Source: Nocardia vermiculata NBRC 100427
GTDB taxonomy: Bacteria; Actinomycetota; Actinomycetes; Mycobacteriales; Mycobacteriaceae
DNA: 64,000 bases
Reading direction: 5' to 3'
NCBI RefSeq assembly: GCF_001613265.1
Contig: NZ_BDCA01000008.1
Coordinates: 1-64,000 of the forward strand
This document shows positions 34,742-43,452 of this stretch, piece by piece. The position numbers and the translations under genes were made by a program. The stretch's first letter is position 1. Each line of letters starts with the position of its first letter. The notes under the pieces are model-generated. The model searched no databases. It had not been told where the DNA came from and saw only the letters and a list, made by a program, of their open reading frames with translations.

Positions 34742-36235
34742 GTGGCACCTCGGTACGACGCGGTGGTGGTCGGTGCGGGATTCGGCGGTATGGGCGCCGC
34801 GATAGCGCTGGACCGGCTCGGCCTGAGTAATTTCGTCATCCTCGAACGTGAGGACGGGCTGGGCGGCACCTGGCATGTCAACCATTACCCCGGGCTCGCC
34901 GTCGATATCGCGTCGGTGACCTACTCGTACTCCTTCGCTCCGAATCCGCACTGGTCACGACTGTTCGCGCCCGGTGCCGAACTGAAGCAGTACGCCGAAC
35001 ACATCGCCGATACCTACGATCTGCGTCGCCGGATGCGGTTCGGGCAGGTGGTCGACGGTGCCCGGTGGGACCCCGATCGGCAGCACTGGGTCGTTTCGGT
35101 GGCAGGGGGTGACACCGTGACCGCCCGCTACCTGCTCACCGCGACCGGATTCCTCTCCCAGCCCTACACACCGCCGTTCCCCGGGATCGACACCTTCGCG
35201 GGCCGGATCATCCACACCACCGCGTGGGACGACGAGGTCGACTTGACCGGGCGACGCGCGGCCGTCATCGGCACCGGGGCGACCGCGGTGCAGTTGATCC
35301 CGGAGGTGGCGAAGCAGGTATCGGAACTGACGGTGTTCCAGCGCACCCCGATCTGGGTCGTACCCAAGGTCGACGTTCCCATCCCTGCGCCGGTGCGCAA
35401 ACTGTTCGAGGCCGTGCCGCTGGCCCAGCGCGCCGCCCGGCTGGTGAACACCAGTGCGCTCGAATTGCTGATGGTCGCCGGGGTGCTGCACTACCGGCAG
35501 GCCGAACTCGGCAACAAGGGCGCCGCCCTGCTGGCCAAGGCCCATCTTCGTGCGCAGGTGCACGACAAGGACATGCGGGACGCGCTGACACCGCATTACG
35601 ACTTCGGGTGCAAGCGGCCGACCTTCTCCAACACCTACTTCGCGACGTTCAATCAATCGCACGTGCACCTGCAGACCCGGTCCATCGACCATGTCGAACC
35701 CGACGGCATCGTTACCGAGGACGGCCACAAGACCGAGATCGATACGCTGATCCTGGCGACCGGATTCAACCTGTGGGACGCCAACTTCCCGGCCATCGAG
35801 ATCATCGGCCGCGACGGGGTGAACCTCGGAAAGTTCTGGCGCGACAACCGGTTCCAGGCCTACGAAGGCATCACGGTGCCGAAGTTCCCGAACTTCCTCA
35901 GCCTGAACAGCCCGTACTCCTACAGTGGCCTGTCCTACTTCACCACCATCGAGGCGCAGATGAAACATATGCAGCGGCTGCTGGGCGAGGTGCGCCGACG
36001 CGGTGAGCAGGTCTTCGAAGTGCGGGAGGAGGCCAATGCGCGGTTCCTGGATCGGGTGACCGAGAAACTCGGCTCGTCGGTCTTCTATGCCGGAGACTGC
36101 TCGACCGCGCGCAGCTACTACTTCAACCAGCACGGTGAGGCGGCGCTGCTGCGGCCCAACAGCACGATCAGCACCCACCGTGAAGCAGTGAAGTTCCCGC
36201 TCGACGACTACATCTACGGCGCTGCGGCGGCCTGA
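34742..36235 (+). CDS. Baeyer-Villiger-type flavin monooxygenase
   Basis: 497 residues, class B FAD/NADPH monooxygenase. The first Rossmann motif is GAGFGGMGAA, the Baeyer-Villiger fingerprint F-x-G-x3-H-x3-W is exact at residues 152-162 (FAGRIIHTTAW), and the second Rossmann motif is GTGATAVQ. It would oxidise ketones to esters or hydroxylate heteroatoms with O2 and NADPH; the substrate is unknown. GTG 34742 follows GGGAGG. It sits between ruvB and yajC, where mycobacteria carry other lineage-specific genes. Confidence 0.9.
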   Translation: MAPRYDAVVVGAGFGGMGAAIALDRLGLSNFVILEREDGLGGTWHVNHYPGLAVDIASVTYSYSFAPNPHWSRLFAPGAELKQYAEHIADTYDLRRRMRFGQVVDGARWDPDRQHWVVSVAGGDTVTARYLLTATGFLSQPYTPPFPGIDTFAGRIIHTTAWDDEVDLTGRRAAVIGTGATAVQLIPEVAKQVSELTVFQRTPIWVVPKVDVPIPAPVRKLFEAVPLAQRAARLVNTSALELLMVAGVLHYRQAELGNKGAALLAKAHLRAQVHDKDMRDALTPHYDFGCKRPTFSNTYFATFNQSHVHLQTRSIDHVEPDGIVTEDGHKTEIDTLILATGFNLWDANFPAIEIIGRDGVNLGKFWRDNRFQAYEGITVPKFPNFLSLNSPYSYSGLSYFTTIEAQMKHMQRLLGEVRRRGEQVFEVREEANARFLDRVTEKLGSSVFYAGDCSTARSYYFNQHGEAALLRPNSTISTHREAVKFPLDDYIYGAAAA

Positions 36236-36360
36236 TCGGCACCCGCGCCGCGGGCGTGTCGATGTGGCACACCCCACCGCGGGTGTGGCGATATTCCAGG
36301 TTGCTGGCAGACTGTCTGGGTAGAGCCCATCCGACCCACTACCTAGGACCGACTACAACG

Positions 36361-36759
36361 ATGGCCAACCTCCTGTTTCCGCTGCTACTGGTAGTTCTGC
36401 TCGTGCCGATGTTCCTCGGCGTCCGCCGCCAGAAGCGCGAAGCGGAGAAGGTCACCCGGATGCAGGAAGGCGTGAAGGCCGGTGACCGGGTGATCACCAC
36501 CTCGGGTCTGTACGGCACGGTGGTGGACCTGGACGACGACACCGTCGACCTCGAGATCGCCGAGGACGTCGTGACCACCTGGTTGCGCGCCGCGATTCGT
36601 GAGGTCCGTCCCGCCGACGACGACGCCGCCGAGGAGACCACCGACAGCGCGCCGGCATCCGGCACGACCGACTCCGCCGCCGAACTCGCGCCGGCGGAGG
36701 CCACGGCCTCGGTGGAAGAGTCCACCGAGGACACCGCAGCCCGGCTGCACAAAGACTGA
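36361..36759 (+). CDS. yajC: Preprotein translocase accessory protein YajC
   Basis: 132 residues. One N-terminal membrane helix (LLFPLLLVVLLVPMFLG) is followed by RRQKREAEKVTRMQEGVKAGDRVITTSGLYGTV, the YajC core. The acidic Ala/Glu/Ser-rich tail after residue 80 is longer than in enterobacteria. It forms the SecDF-YajC complex with the next two genes. Confidence 0.95.
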   Translation: MANLLFPLLLVVLLVPMFLGVRRQKREAEKVTRMQEGVKAGDRVITTSGLYGTVVDLDDDTVDLEIAEDVVTTWLRAAIREVRPADDDAAEETTDSAPASGTTDSAAELAPAEATASVEESTEDTAARLHKD

Positions 36760-36765
36760 ATCGTT

Positions 36766-36807
36766 CCGCCGTCGCCGCACCGTCTTTCGCGGGCGCCGCG
36801 ACGGCGG
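36766..36807 (+). terminator. Hairpin between yajC and secD
   Basis: A 10-bp perfect stem (CCGCCGTCGC at 36766-36775 with 36798-36807) around a 22-base loop, starting 7 bases after the yajC stop. It may attenuate rather than fully end transcription, because secD follows on the same strand. Confidence 0.35.
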
Positions 36808-36886
36808 TGCGGCGTGCCCGGGTCCGCGCACACGCGGGTACGCCGTCAATCCGGCCGCTACCCTCACCGCCTAGGAGATAAGTACT

Positions 36887-38761
36887 GTGCCACCTTCCAA
36901 GGGAACGGGGCATCCGCTGCGGCTGCTCGGCGTCTATGCCGTGTTGCTCGTGGTCATCTATGCGCTGATGTTCTTCGCCGGTGATAAATCGCCGGCGGCG
37001 AAGCTGGGCATCGACCTGAAGGGTGGCACCCAGGTCACGCTGACTCCGCGTACACCCGACGGCGGCAAGCCCAGCAAGGACAGCCTCGAACAGGCACAGC
37101 AGATCATCGAATCGCGCGTCAACGGCCTCGGTGTGGCCGGTTCCGAGGTCGTGATCGACGGCAGCAACCTGGTGATCACGGTGCCGGGGCAGAACGGTCA
37201 GCAGGCGAAATCGCTGGCCACCACCGCCAAGCTGTCGATCCGTCCGGTGATCGGCCAGCCGTTGCCGGTGGGACCCGACGGTAAGGTCCAGCTGCCCTCC
37301 GGTGGTGCCGAGCCGGGCACGGCGCCGGCTCCCGGTGACACTCCCGCCGCGCCGGCCCCCGGACCAGGGGATCAGGCCCCGGCGCCGGGCGCCGGTGACG
37401 GCACCCAGTCCGCGCCGCCGGCGGGAACCGAGCAGGCGCCGTCGAATGCCACCCCGGGCAGCGATACCAGTACCTCCGGTGACAGTGCGACCACCGACGG
37501 CGCCACCTCTTCCGAGGACACGACCTCGGGTGATACCGAGTCGGGCACCACTGCGCAGAACCGGGTGTTCCCGGCGCAGGCGCCCACACCCGAACCGTCG
37601 CCGGCGCCGGGTACCTCGGAGCCGTCCACACCGCAGCCGTCGCTGACGCCGGAAGAACAGACCAAACAGGACATCGAACAGGCCAGGCAGCTGCGCCAGA
37701 GCGATGATCCGCAGCTGCAGCAGGCGGCGGTGCTGTCGCTGGACTGCAGTAAGCCCGACCCGCTCGCCGGTAACGACCAGGCCGACAAGCCGCTGGTGAC
37801 CTGCTCCACCGACGGAACCGAGATCTACATGCTCGGACCGGAGCGCATCGCCGGTGAGAACATCAAGGATGCGAGCGCGGCGCTCAATCAGCAGTCGCAG
37901 TGGGCGGTGAACCTCGAGTTCAAGAACGGTGATCCGTGGGCCAAGCTGACCGGGGAGTACCTGCAGAAGCAGGTCGCCTTCACTCTGGACACCCGGGTGC
38001 TGAGTGCCCCCGTGGTCAACGAGGGCCCGCAGCTCGGCGGTACTACTCAGATCACCGGCAACTTCAACGCATCCTCGGCCAAGGAGCTCGCCAACTCGTT
38101 GAAGTACGGCTCCCTGCCGTTGTCGTTCGAGGTATCCGACGCCAGCACCGTGTCGGCGACGCTGGGTATCGCCTCGTTGCAGGCCGGCCTGATCGCCGGC
38201 GCGATCGGCCTGATCGCGGTACTGCTGTACTGCCTGCTCTACTACCGCATGCTCGGGTTCCTGGCAGGTTTCTCGCTGGTGGCATCCGGCTTCGCGGTGT
38301 ACGGCATCATCGTGCTGCTGGGCCGGTGGATCGACTTCACCCTCGACCTGGCCGGCATCGCCGGTCTGATCATCGGTATCGGTATGACGGCGGACTCGTT
38401 CGTGGTGTTCTTCGAACGCATCAAGGACGAGATGCGTGAGGGACGAAGTTTCCGTTCCGCCGTGCCACGTGGTTGGGCCCGCGCCCAGCGCACCAACCTC
38501 TCGGGTAAGACGGTCAGCTTGATCGCGTCGGTGGTGCTCTACATCCTGGCCGCCGGCCAGGTGAAGGGCTTCGCCTTCACACTCGGCCTGACCACGGTGC
38601 TCGACGTGATCGTGCTCTACCTGGTCACCTCGCCGCTGATGATGATGGCCTCGCGCTCCCGGTTCTGGGCCAAGCCCTCGGTCAACGGGCTCGGTGCGGT
38701 CCAGCAGGTCGCGCGCGAACGCAAGGAAGCGAGCACGCTGGCAGGGACGGGAACACGATGA
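36887..38761 (+). CDS. secD: Protein translocase subunit SecD
   Basis: 624 residues. It uses the proton gradient to help SecYEG export. An N-terminal helix is followed by the P1 head (LGIDLKGGTQVTL) and, between about residues 138 and 260, a low-complexity Pro/Ala/Gly/Ser/Thr insertion. The rest of P1 and five membrane helices follow (the family GIGMTADSFVVFFERIKDEM is present). The insertion makes it longer than typical SecD. GTG 36887 follows TAGGAGATAAG. It is coupled to secF by ATGA. Confidence 0.95.
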   Translation: MPPSKGTGHPLRLLGVYAVLLVVIYALMFFAGDKSPAAKLGIDLKGGTQVTLTPRTPDGGKPSKDSLEQAQQIIESRVNGLGVAGSEVVIDGSNLVITVPGQNGQQAKSLATTAKLSIRPVIGQPLPVGPDGKVQLPSGGAEPGTAPAPGDTPAAPAPGPGDQAPAPGAGDGTQSAPPAGTEQAPSNATPGSDTSTSGDSATTDGATSSEDTTSGDTESGTTAQNRVFPAQAPTPEPSPAPGTSEPSTPQPSLTPEEQTKQDIEQARQLRQSDDPQLQQAAVLSLDCSKPDPLAGNDQADKPLVTCSTDGTEIYMLGPERIAGENIKDASAALNQQSQWAVNLEFKNGDPWAKLTGEYLQKQVAFTLDTRVLSAPVVNEGPQLGGTTQITGNFNASSAKELANSLKYGSLPLSFEVSDASTVSATLGIASLQAGLIAGAIGLIAVLLYCLLYYRMLGFLAGFSLVASGFAVYGIIVLLGRWIDFTLDLAGIAGLIIGIGMTADSFVVFFERIKDEMREGRSFRSAVPRGWARAQRTNLSGKTVSLIASVVLYILAAGQVKGFAFTLGLTTVLDVIVLYLVTSPLMMMASRSRFWAKPSVNGLGAVQQVARERKEASTLAGTGTR

Positions 38762-39981
38762 GCGACAATCGCAGTCAGGTGTTGGAGGAACCGATCGTGG
38801 ACGAGCCGGCCCCCACCGCGCAGGCGCCGCGGCACGGATTTTTCGAGCGTCTCTACACCGGTACCGGTGGCTTCCAGATCGTCGGCCGCCGCAAGATGTA
38901 CTACGTCGCTGCCGCGGTGCTGATCGTGGTCGCGGTACTCAGTATCGCGCTGCGTGGATTCACGCTCGGGATCGAATTCGCCGGTGGCACCAAGTTCGAG
39001 CTGCCCGCCGCCGCGGATGTGAGCACCTCCCAGGTCGAGCAGGTCTACTCCGAGGCGGTCGGCCACAGTCCCGCCGCGGTGCAGAAGGTCGGGACCGGCT
39101 CGGGCGCCTCGTTCCAGATCCGTTCGGAGACCCTGGAGCCGGGGCAGCAGGGCACCGTGGTGGATGCGCTGTTCACCAACTTCCACCCGAAGAATTCGCA
39201 GGGCGAGGTCAATCGCAACGCCATCAGCGTCAGTCAGATCAGTGAGACCTGGGGTGGTCAGATCACCCGGAAGGCCGTGATCGCGCTGGTGGTCTTCATC
39301 CTGTTGACGATGGTGTACATCGCCATCCGCTTCGAACGTGACATGTCGATCGCGGCCATCGCCTCGCTGCTGTTCAACCTGGTCGTCACCGCCGGCATCT
39401 ACTCCATCGTGGGCTTCGAGGTGACTCCGGCGGCGGTGATCGGCCTGCTCACCGTGCTCGGTTACGTGCTCTACGACAATGTCGTGGTGTTCGACAAGGT
39501 GGAGGAGAATACCCGCGGGGTCCTCCATCTGACCCGGCGCACCTACGGTGAACAAGCGAATCTCGCGGCGAATCAGACCCTGATGCGCTCGATCAACACC
39601 ACTGTCATCGGCATTCTGCCGATCATCGCGCTGCTGGTCGTGGCGGTGTGGTTGCTCGGTGTGGGCATGCTGAAGGACTTGGCCCTGGTGCAGTTGGTCG
39701 GCATGGTCGTCGGTGCCTACTCCTCGATCTTCTTCGCGGTGCCGCTGCTGGTGTCGATCAAGGAACGCTTCGGCCCGGTCGCCGCCCACACCCGCAAGGT
39801 GCTCGCCAAGCGTGAATCCGGTGGTAGCGGACGGTCGGGTGATGCGCCGGCGCGGCGTAGCGCCGTGTCCGCCGGACGGAGCTCCGGGGAGACCTCGGGT
39901 GCCCGGAGCCGGGACGGCGGTTCGGGAACACCGAGACCCGGCACCAGGCCCACCGGGAAGCGGCACAAGAGAAGGCACTGA
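38758..39981 (+). CDS. secF: Protein translocase subunit SecF
   Basis: 407 residues with six membrane helices. The periplasmic head has GIEFAGGTKFEL, and the membrane part has GYVLYDNVVVFDKVEEN (the SecF counterpart of the SecD motif) and SINTTVIGILPIIALL. The basic Ser/Arg/Gly-rich C-terminal tail (about 350-407) is cytoplasmic. The stop overlaps the start of the next gene (TGATG). Confidence 0.95.
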   Translation: MSDNRSQVLEEPIVDEPAPTAQAPRHGFFERLYTGTGGFQIVGRRKMYYVAAAVLIVVAVLSIALRGFTLGIEFAGGTKFELPAAADVSTSQVEQVYSEAVGHSPAAVQKVGTGSGASFQIRSETLEPGQQGTVVDALFTNFHPKNSQGEVNRNAISVSQISETWGGQITRKAVIALVVFILLTMVYIAIRFERDMSIAAIASLLFNLVVTAGIYSIVGFEVTPAAVIGLLTVLGYVLYDNVVVFDKVEENTRGVLHLTRRTYGEQANLAANQTLMRSINTTVIGILPIIALLVVAVWLLGVGMLKDLALVQLVGMVVGAYSSIFFAVPLLVSIKERFGPVAAHTRKVLAKRESGGSGRSGDAPARRSAVSAGRSSGETSGARSRDGGSGTPRPGTRPTGKRHKRRH

Positions 39982-41717
39982 TGAGGCGAAGGGGGTCGGA
40001 CCGGGTGCGGCGGACACTACGGCGAACGTTCTGTGCGGTCGCGGCCGGCGCGCTGCTCACCGGCGTGGTCGCGGGCTGTTCGAGTAAGAATCAGGTGCCG
40101 TCCATCGGCTACGCCGTCGACGCGATGCCCGTCACGTACAACGGCGGTTCCTCGGCCGGGGTGGCGGGCGGTTCCTCGGCCCTGTTCGCACGGGTGCTGA
40201 CCGGCTTCTTCTACACCGGTCCGAACGGTCAACCGGTCGCCGACACCGATTTCGGCACCGCCAACGAGGTGGCCGGTGAGGCGCAGACCGTCCGCTACCG
40301 GCTCAGCCGTGACGGCGTCTATTCCGACGGGGTGGCCACCTCGTGCGACGATATGGTGCTCGAATGGGCCGCGCGCAGTGGGCGATTCACCAAGCCGGGA
40401 CCGAACGGACCGGTCCCGCTGTTCGATGCCGCGTCCACTACCGGCTACTCCGACATCGAACGGGTGGAGTGCCAGCCCGGCTCCAAGGATGCGACCGTGG
40501 TGTTCCGCCCCGATCATCGGTTTCTGGAGTGGAAGACGCTGTTCAACGCCGGTGACCTGATGCCGGCACATATCGCGGCGAAGGCGGCGGGAGTGCCGAA
40601 TGTGGTGGCCGCGGTGCAATCGGGCGACCAGGCCGCCATGGAACGGCTGGCGAAATTCTGGAATACCGGCTGGAACCTGAAGTCCGGTGAGCTCGATACC
40701 GATCTGTTGCCGTCGTCGGGGCCCTACCGCATCGATTCCTACAGCGACGGCGACGGCCTGGTGCTGGTGAAGAACGACGAGTGGTGGGGTAACAAGCCCG
40801 CCACCCCGCGAATCGTGGTGTGGCCCAAGACCGCTGATCTGAAGCAGAAGGTGTCCGACAATTCCGTCGAAGTTGTCGATGTGGGCGCCGGCTCGGTGCC
40901 GGAACTGGGCTTGGACGGCTTCACGGTGAATCAGATTCCCGGTCGCGGGGCCGAGCAACTGACGCTGTCCACCACAGGTGTGTTCGCGTCCGCACAGGCG
41001 CGGCGCGGATTCGCGCTGTGTGTGCCGCGGCAGGCGCTGTTCGACGAACTGGGTCACCCGGGTTACGACAACGAATCCGGGCTCGGCTCCGGACCCTTGA
41101 ATTCCCGGACGACCCAAGCCGATTCGTTGTTCTATTCGGCGACGACCGGACCTGCCGACAAGTATCGCAACGGTGACCCGGCCGGTGCCCGGCAGGCCCT
41201 GGAGGCGGCGGGTGTCGCCTCCCCGACGATCCGCATCGGCTACCGCACACCCGACGACCGCCGAGCCCGCACGGTGACGATGATCGCGGACGCGTGTAAG
41301 GCGGCGGGTGTGAACGTCGTCGATGCCGGTAAGACCGATTTCTCGCCGACCGAATTGGGTGCCGGAACCGTGGATGCGGTGCTCGGCGGCACAGCCGCGG
41401 CCGTGGGCCCGTCGGGGTCGCTTCCTGGCATCGAGGCCACGGCCGCGCTGCGCACCGGTGAGGGCGTGAATTTCGGGCATTTCGGTAATGGGCGTTACGA
41501 TGCGATCTCGGATCAGTTGGCAGCCGACGACACGTCGGCGACGGTGTCGAGTCTCGACAGTGAGGCAGAGAATCTGCTCTGGGACGAGATGCCGTCGATC
41601 CCGTTGTTCAATACGCCGCGCACGATCGCCTTCGGCAAGGGTATGGAGAACGGGGTCGCAAGCCCCACCAAGGCCGGTGCGGGCTGGAATATGGACCGCT
41701 GGGTGTTGCGGCGGTAA
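39981..41717 (+). CDS. Family 5 extracellular solute-binding lipoprotein (peptide/nickel type)
   Basis: 578 residues. Type II signal peptide with lipobox VVAGC (Cys about residue 33). The SBP_bac_5 fold is recognisable by the sequence order around GEAQTVRYRLSRDGVYSDG, SGPYRIDSY and the closing LLWDEMPSIPLFN. It should bind peptides or another solute outside the membrane. No permease or ATPase is adjacent. The gene is in the same place in M. tuberculosis (Rv2585c), coupled to secF. Confidence 0.9.
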   Translation: MRRRGSDRVRRTLRRTFCAVAAGALLTGVVAGCSSKNQVPSIGYAVDAMPVTYNGGSSAGVAGGSSALFARVLTGFFYTGPNGQPVADTDFGTANEVAGEAQTVRYRLSRDGVYSDGVATSCDDMVLEWAARSGRFTKPGPNGPVPLFDAASTTGYSDIERVECQPGSKDATVVFRPDHRFLEWKTLFNAGDLMPAHIAAKAAGVPNVVAAVQSGDQAAMERLAKFWNTGWNLKSGELDTDLLPSSGPYRIDSYSDGDGLVLVKNDEWWGNKPATPRIVVWPKTADLKQKVSDNSVEVVDVGAGSVPELGLDGFTVNQIPGRGAEQLTLSTTGVFASAQARRGFALCVPRQALFDELGHPGYDNESGLGSGPLNSRTTQADSLFYSATTGPADKYRNGDPAGARQALEAAGVASPTIRIGYRTPDDRRARTVTMIADACKAAGVNVVDAGKTDFSPTELGAGTVDAVLGGTAAAVGPSGSLPGIEATAALRTGEGVNFGHFGNGRYDAISDQLAADDTSATVSSLDSEAENLLWDEMPSIPLFNTPRTIAFGKGMENGVASPTKAGAGWNMDRWVLRR

Positions 41718-41776
41718 CGGTGGTGGCGCGCCGGATGCAGTGGTGTCGGTGGCGTGGGATGAGGGAGTAGGTGTCG

Positions 41777-42349
41777 ATGAGTAAGCACACGATGCTGGAG
41801 ACGACGGAGTCTGCGGAGGAGAAGCTCGCGCGGACCGCCGATGTGGTGCGCACATTGACCCGCTGGCACGACGATTTTCCCTCGCCCGGTGTGCGTTTCG
41901 CGGACCTGACCCCCGTGTTCGCCGACGCCGAGGGGTTCCATGCGGTGATCGAATTCCTGGCCGCGTGTGCACCGGAGGCCGATCTGGTGGCCGGCGTGGA
42001 CGCGCGCGGGTTCCTGCTCGGTGCCGGTGTGGCCGCCGCCCTCGGCACCGGTGTGGTAGCGGTGCGCAAGGGCGGCAAACTGCCACCACCGGTGCTCTCG
42101 CGGGAGTACACCCTCGAATACGGTTCGGCGGCGTTGGAGATCCCCGCTGACGGCATCGACCTGTCCGGTCGTCACGTGCTGCTCCTCGATGATGTTCTCG
42201 CCACCGGTGGCACCCTCGCCGCGGCGGCCGAACTCTTCCGATCCGCCGGCGCGACGATCGCCGCAGCGGCGGTCGTGCTGGAAATCGATGCGCTGGGTGG
42301 GCGTTCCCGGCAGGGCGACTATTCGCTCACCTCCATCGTCCGGGTCTGA
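41777..42349 (+). CDS. apt: Adenine phosphoribosyltransferase
   Basis: 190 residues. It salvages adenine to AMP with PRPP. The PRPP-binding loop VLLLDDVLATGGTLAAA and the hood segment FPSPGVRFADLTPVF are intact. ATG 41777 is preferred over GTG 41771 for spacing to GGGAG. It is followed in mycobacteria by relA; here four features intervene. Confidence 0.93.
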   Translation: MSKHTMLETTESAEEKLARTADVVRTLTRWHDDFPSPGVRFADLTPVFADAEGFHAVIEFLAACAPEADLVAGVDARGFLLGAGVAAALGTGVVAVRKGGKLPPPVLSREYTLEYGSAALEIPADGIDLSGRHVLLLDDVLATGGTLAAAAELFRSAGATIAAAAVVLEIDALGGRSRQGDYSLTSIVRV

Positions 42350-42355
42350 GCAGCC

Positions 42356-42661
42356 TCACACCCGGGCCAGCAGCCGGGCCACGATTCCGGTCACCATGAG
42401 CCAGAACAGGGCAGCCAGGCCGTAGTTCACGATCATGTCCCAATCCGGCGACCCGGTGGCGAACAGTCCGGGGAAGAACAGCGCCAGTGGCTCGGCCAGC
42501 GATTTGATGAAGGTGAAGAACTTGTTGGCCGGGTCGGCGTCGAAGACCACCATCACGATGTAGACGATCTCGATCAGTGCCAGCACACTACCCGCGGTGC
42601 TGACCAGGGACGATACGCCACCACCGCGCCGATATGTTCTATAGGTTCTATCTCTGTCCAT
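42356..42661 (-). CDS. Small membrane protein
   Basis: 101 residues with two or three predicted helices (about 17-40, 52-66 and 77-98). It loosely resembles YggT-like small membrane proteins, but I cannot assign a family. It converges on apt with a 6-base gap. The start region faces the operator-flanked promoter of the next gene across 148 bases, so the divergent promoter may serve both. Confidence 0.6.
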   Translation of the reverse strand: MDRDRTYRTYRRGGGVSSLVSTAGSVLALIEIVYIVMVVFDADPANKFFTFIKSLAEPLALFFPGLFATGSPDWDMIVNYGLAALFWLMVTGIVARLLARV

Positions 42662-42725
42662 GACGGACGAATACCCGCCGCGTAGTGGTCGAACGCGTGT
42701 GGATCTGTCCAGGGGACTGAATTGT

Positions 42726-42736
42726 GAGCACTGCTC
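42726..42736. promoter_or_regulatory. Upstream operator copy GAGCA-N-TGCTC
   Basis: GAGCACTGCTC, an 11-base palindrome (arms GAGCA/TGCTC, one central base), abuts the -35 of the following promoter. A second copy, with the centre on the other strand, lies at 42780-42790. Confidence 0.6.
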
Positions 42737-42765
42737 TTGACGGGTGTGTCTCTGTGTCTTAGGCT
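42737..42765 (+). promoter_or_regulatory. Sigma-70-type promoter flanked by two operators
   Basis: -35 TTGACG (42737-42742), a 17-base spacer, and -10 TAGGCT (42760-42765). The expected transcription start is near 42772. One palindromic site touches the -35 and the other lies just downstream of the start. Confidence 0.65.
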
Positions 42766-42779
42766 CGTATCAACGGAGA

Positions 42780-42790
42780 GAGCAGTGCTC
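42780..42790. promoter_or_regulatory. Downstream operator copy GAGCA-N-TGCTC
   Basis: GAGCAGTGCTC at about +9 to +19 of the predicted transcript and 20 bases before the start codon; together with 42726-42736 it forms a 12-bp perfect inverted repeat spaced by 41 bases. Confidence 0.6.
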
Positions 42791-42809
42791 GCAACAGTGA
42801 GGAATGATC

Positions 42810-43256
42810 ATGGAAGCCACCACTCGTTACATCGGCCCTACCGGCTTGGACCCGCTGCTGGGGCGCATCATGAACACGCTGTCCGCACTGGGGGTGAGTG
42901 TGCAGGGGTCGCGCCTGCTGGCGGTGCGCGGGCGCACCTCCGGGCAGTGGCGGACGACGATGGTGAATGTCATGCGGGAACCCGGCGGCGCGCGGTATCT
43001 GGTAGCTCCGCGCGGTCACACCCAGTGGGTGCGCAACCTCCGGGTCGCCGGCGGCGGTGAGTTGCGGCTCGGCCGCAAGGTGGAAACATTCACCGCGGTC
43101 GAGGTGGTCGATGCCGACAAGGTGCCACTGCTGCGCAGCTATCTGAAGAAGTGGGGCTGGGAGGTAGGCCGGTTCTTCGACGGGGTCACCGCCGACTCCA
43201 CCGACGCCGAACTCGCTGCGGTCGCGCCCGGCTTCCCGGTGTTTCGGATCGGCTGA
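42810..43256 (+). CDS. Deazaflavin (F420)-dependent nitroreductase-family protein
   Basis: 148 residues of the split-beta-barrel FDOR/DUF385 type: SRLLAVRGRTSGQWRTTMVNVMRE and YLVAPRGHTQWVRNLRVAGGGELRLGR are the family hallmarks. Members use F420H2 to reduce quinones, coumarins or nitro compounds. ATG 42810 has GAGGA at good spacing; ATG 42804 is too close. The gene has its own tightly regulated-looking promoter, consistent with induction by a xenobiotic or quinone. Confidence 0.88.
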   Translation: MEATTRYIGPTGLDPLLGRIMNTLSALGVSVQGSRLLAVRGRTSGQWRTTMVNVMREPGGARYLVAPRGHTQWVRNLRVAGGGELRLGRKVETFTAVEVVDADKVPLLRSYLKKWGWEVGRFFDGVTADSTDAELAAVAPGFPVFRIG

Positions 43257-43316
43257 GCGGTCACGGTTTCGGGTAGTCCCGGCTCCGGAGCGAGAGCTGG
43301 GTAACTCGATGATCTA

Positions 43317-43345
43317 TTGTTCGACGGCCCGCTACCGGCTAGAAT
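43317..43345 (+). promoter_or_regulatory. Promoter of the ABC-F gene
   Basis: -35 TTGTTC (43317-43322), a 17-base spacer, and -10 TAGAAT (43340-43345). A leader of about 100 bases follows. Confidence 0.5.
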
Positions 43346-43452
43346 TGTCGGGTCTTGTTTCCGTTGATCGGAGTAGTGCCGTTGCTCATCTGAGGTAGTC
43401 GCCGTGTGGCCCGCGTCCGCGTGCCATGTCTGTCGCCCTCAGGAGCACGCCT
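43346..43452 (+). promoter_or_regulatory. ABC-F leader with short hydrophobic reading frame and hairpin
   Basis: A short frame ends at the TGA 43391-43393 and encodes ...IGVVPLLI. Possible starts are TTG 43355, TTG 43364 or GTG 43376 (the latter with GGAG only two bases away). After it, about 43404-43426 can fold into a stem of roughly 10 bp with one mismatch. Leader peptides before ABC-F resistance genes often mediate antibiotic-induced attenuation; the resemblance here is suggestive only. Confidence 0.3.
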
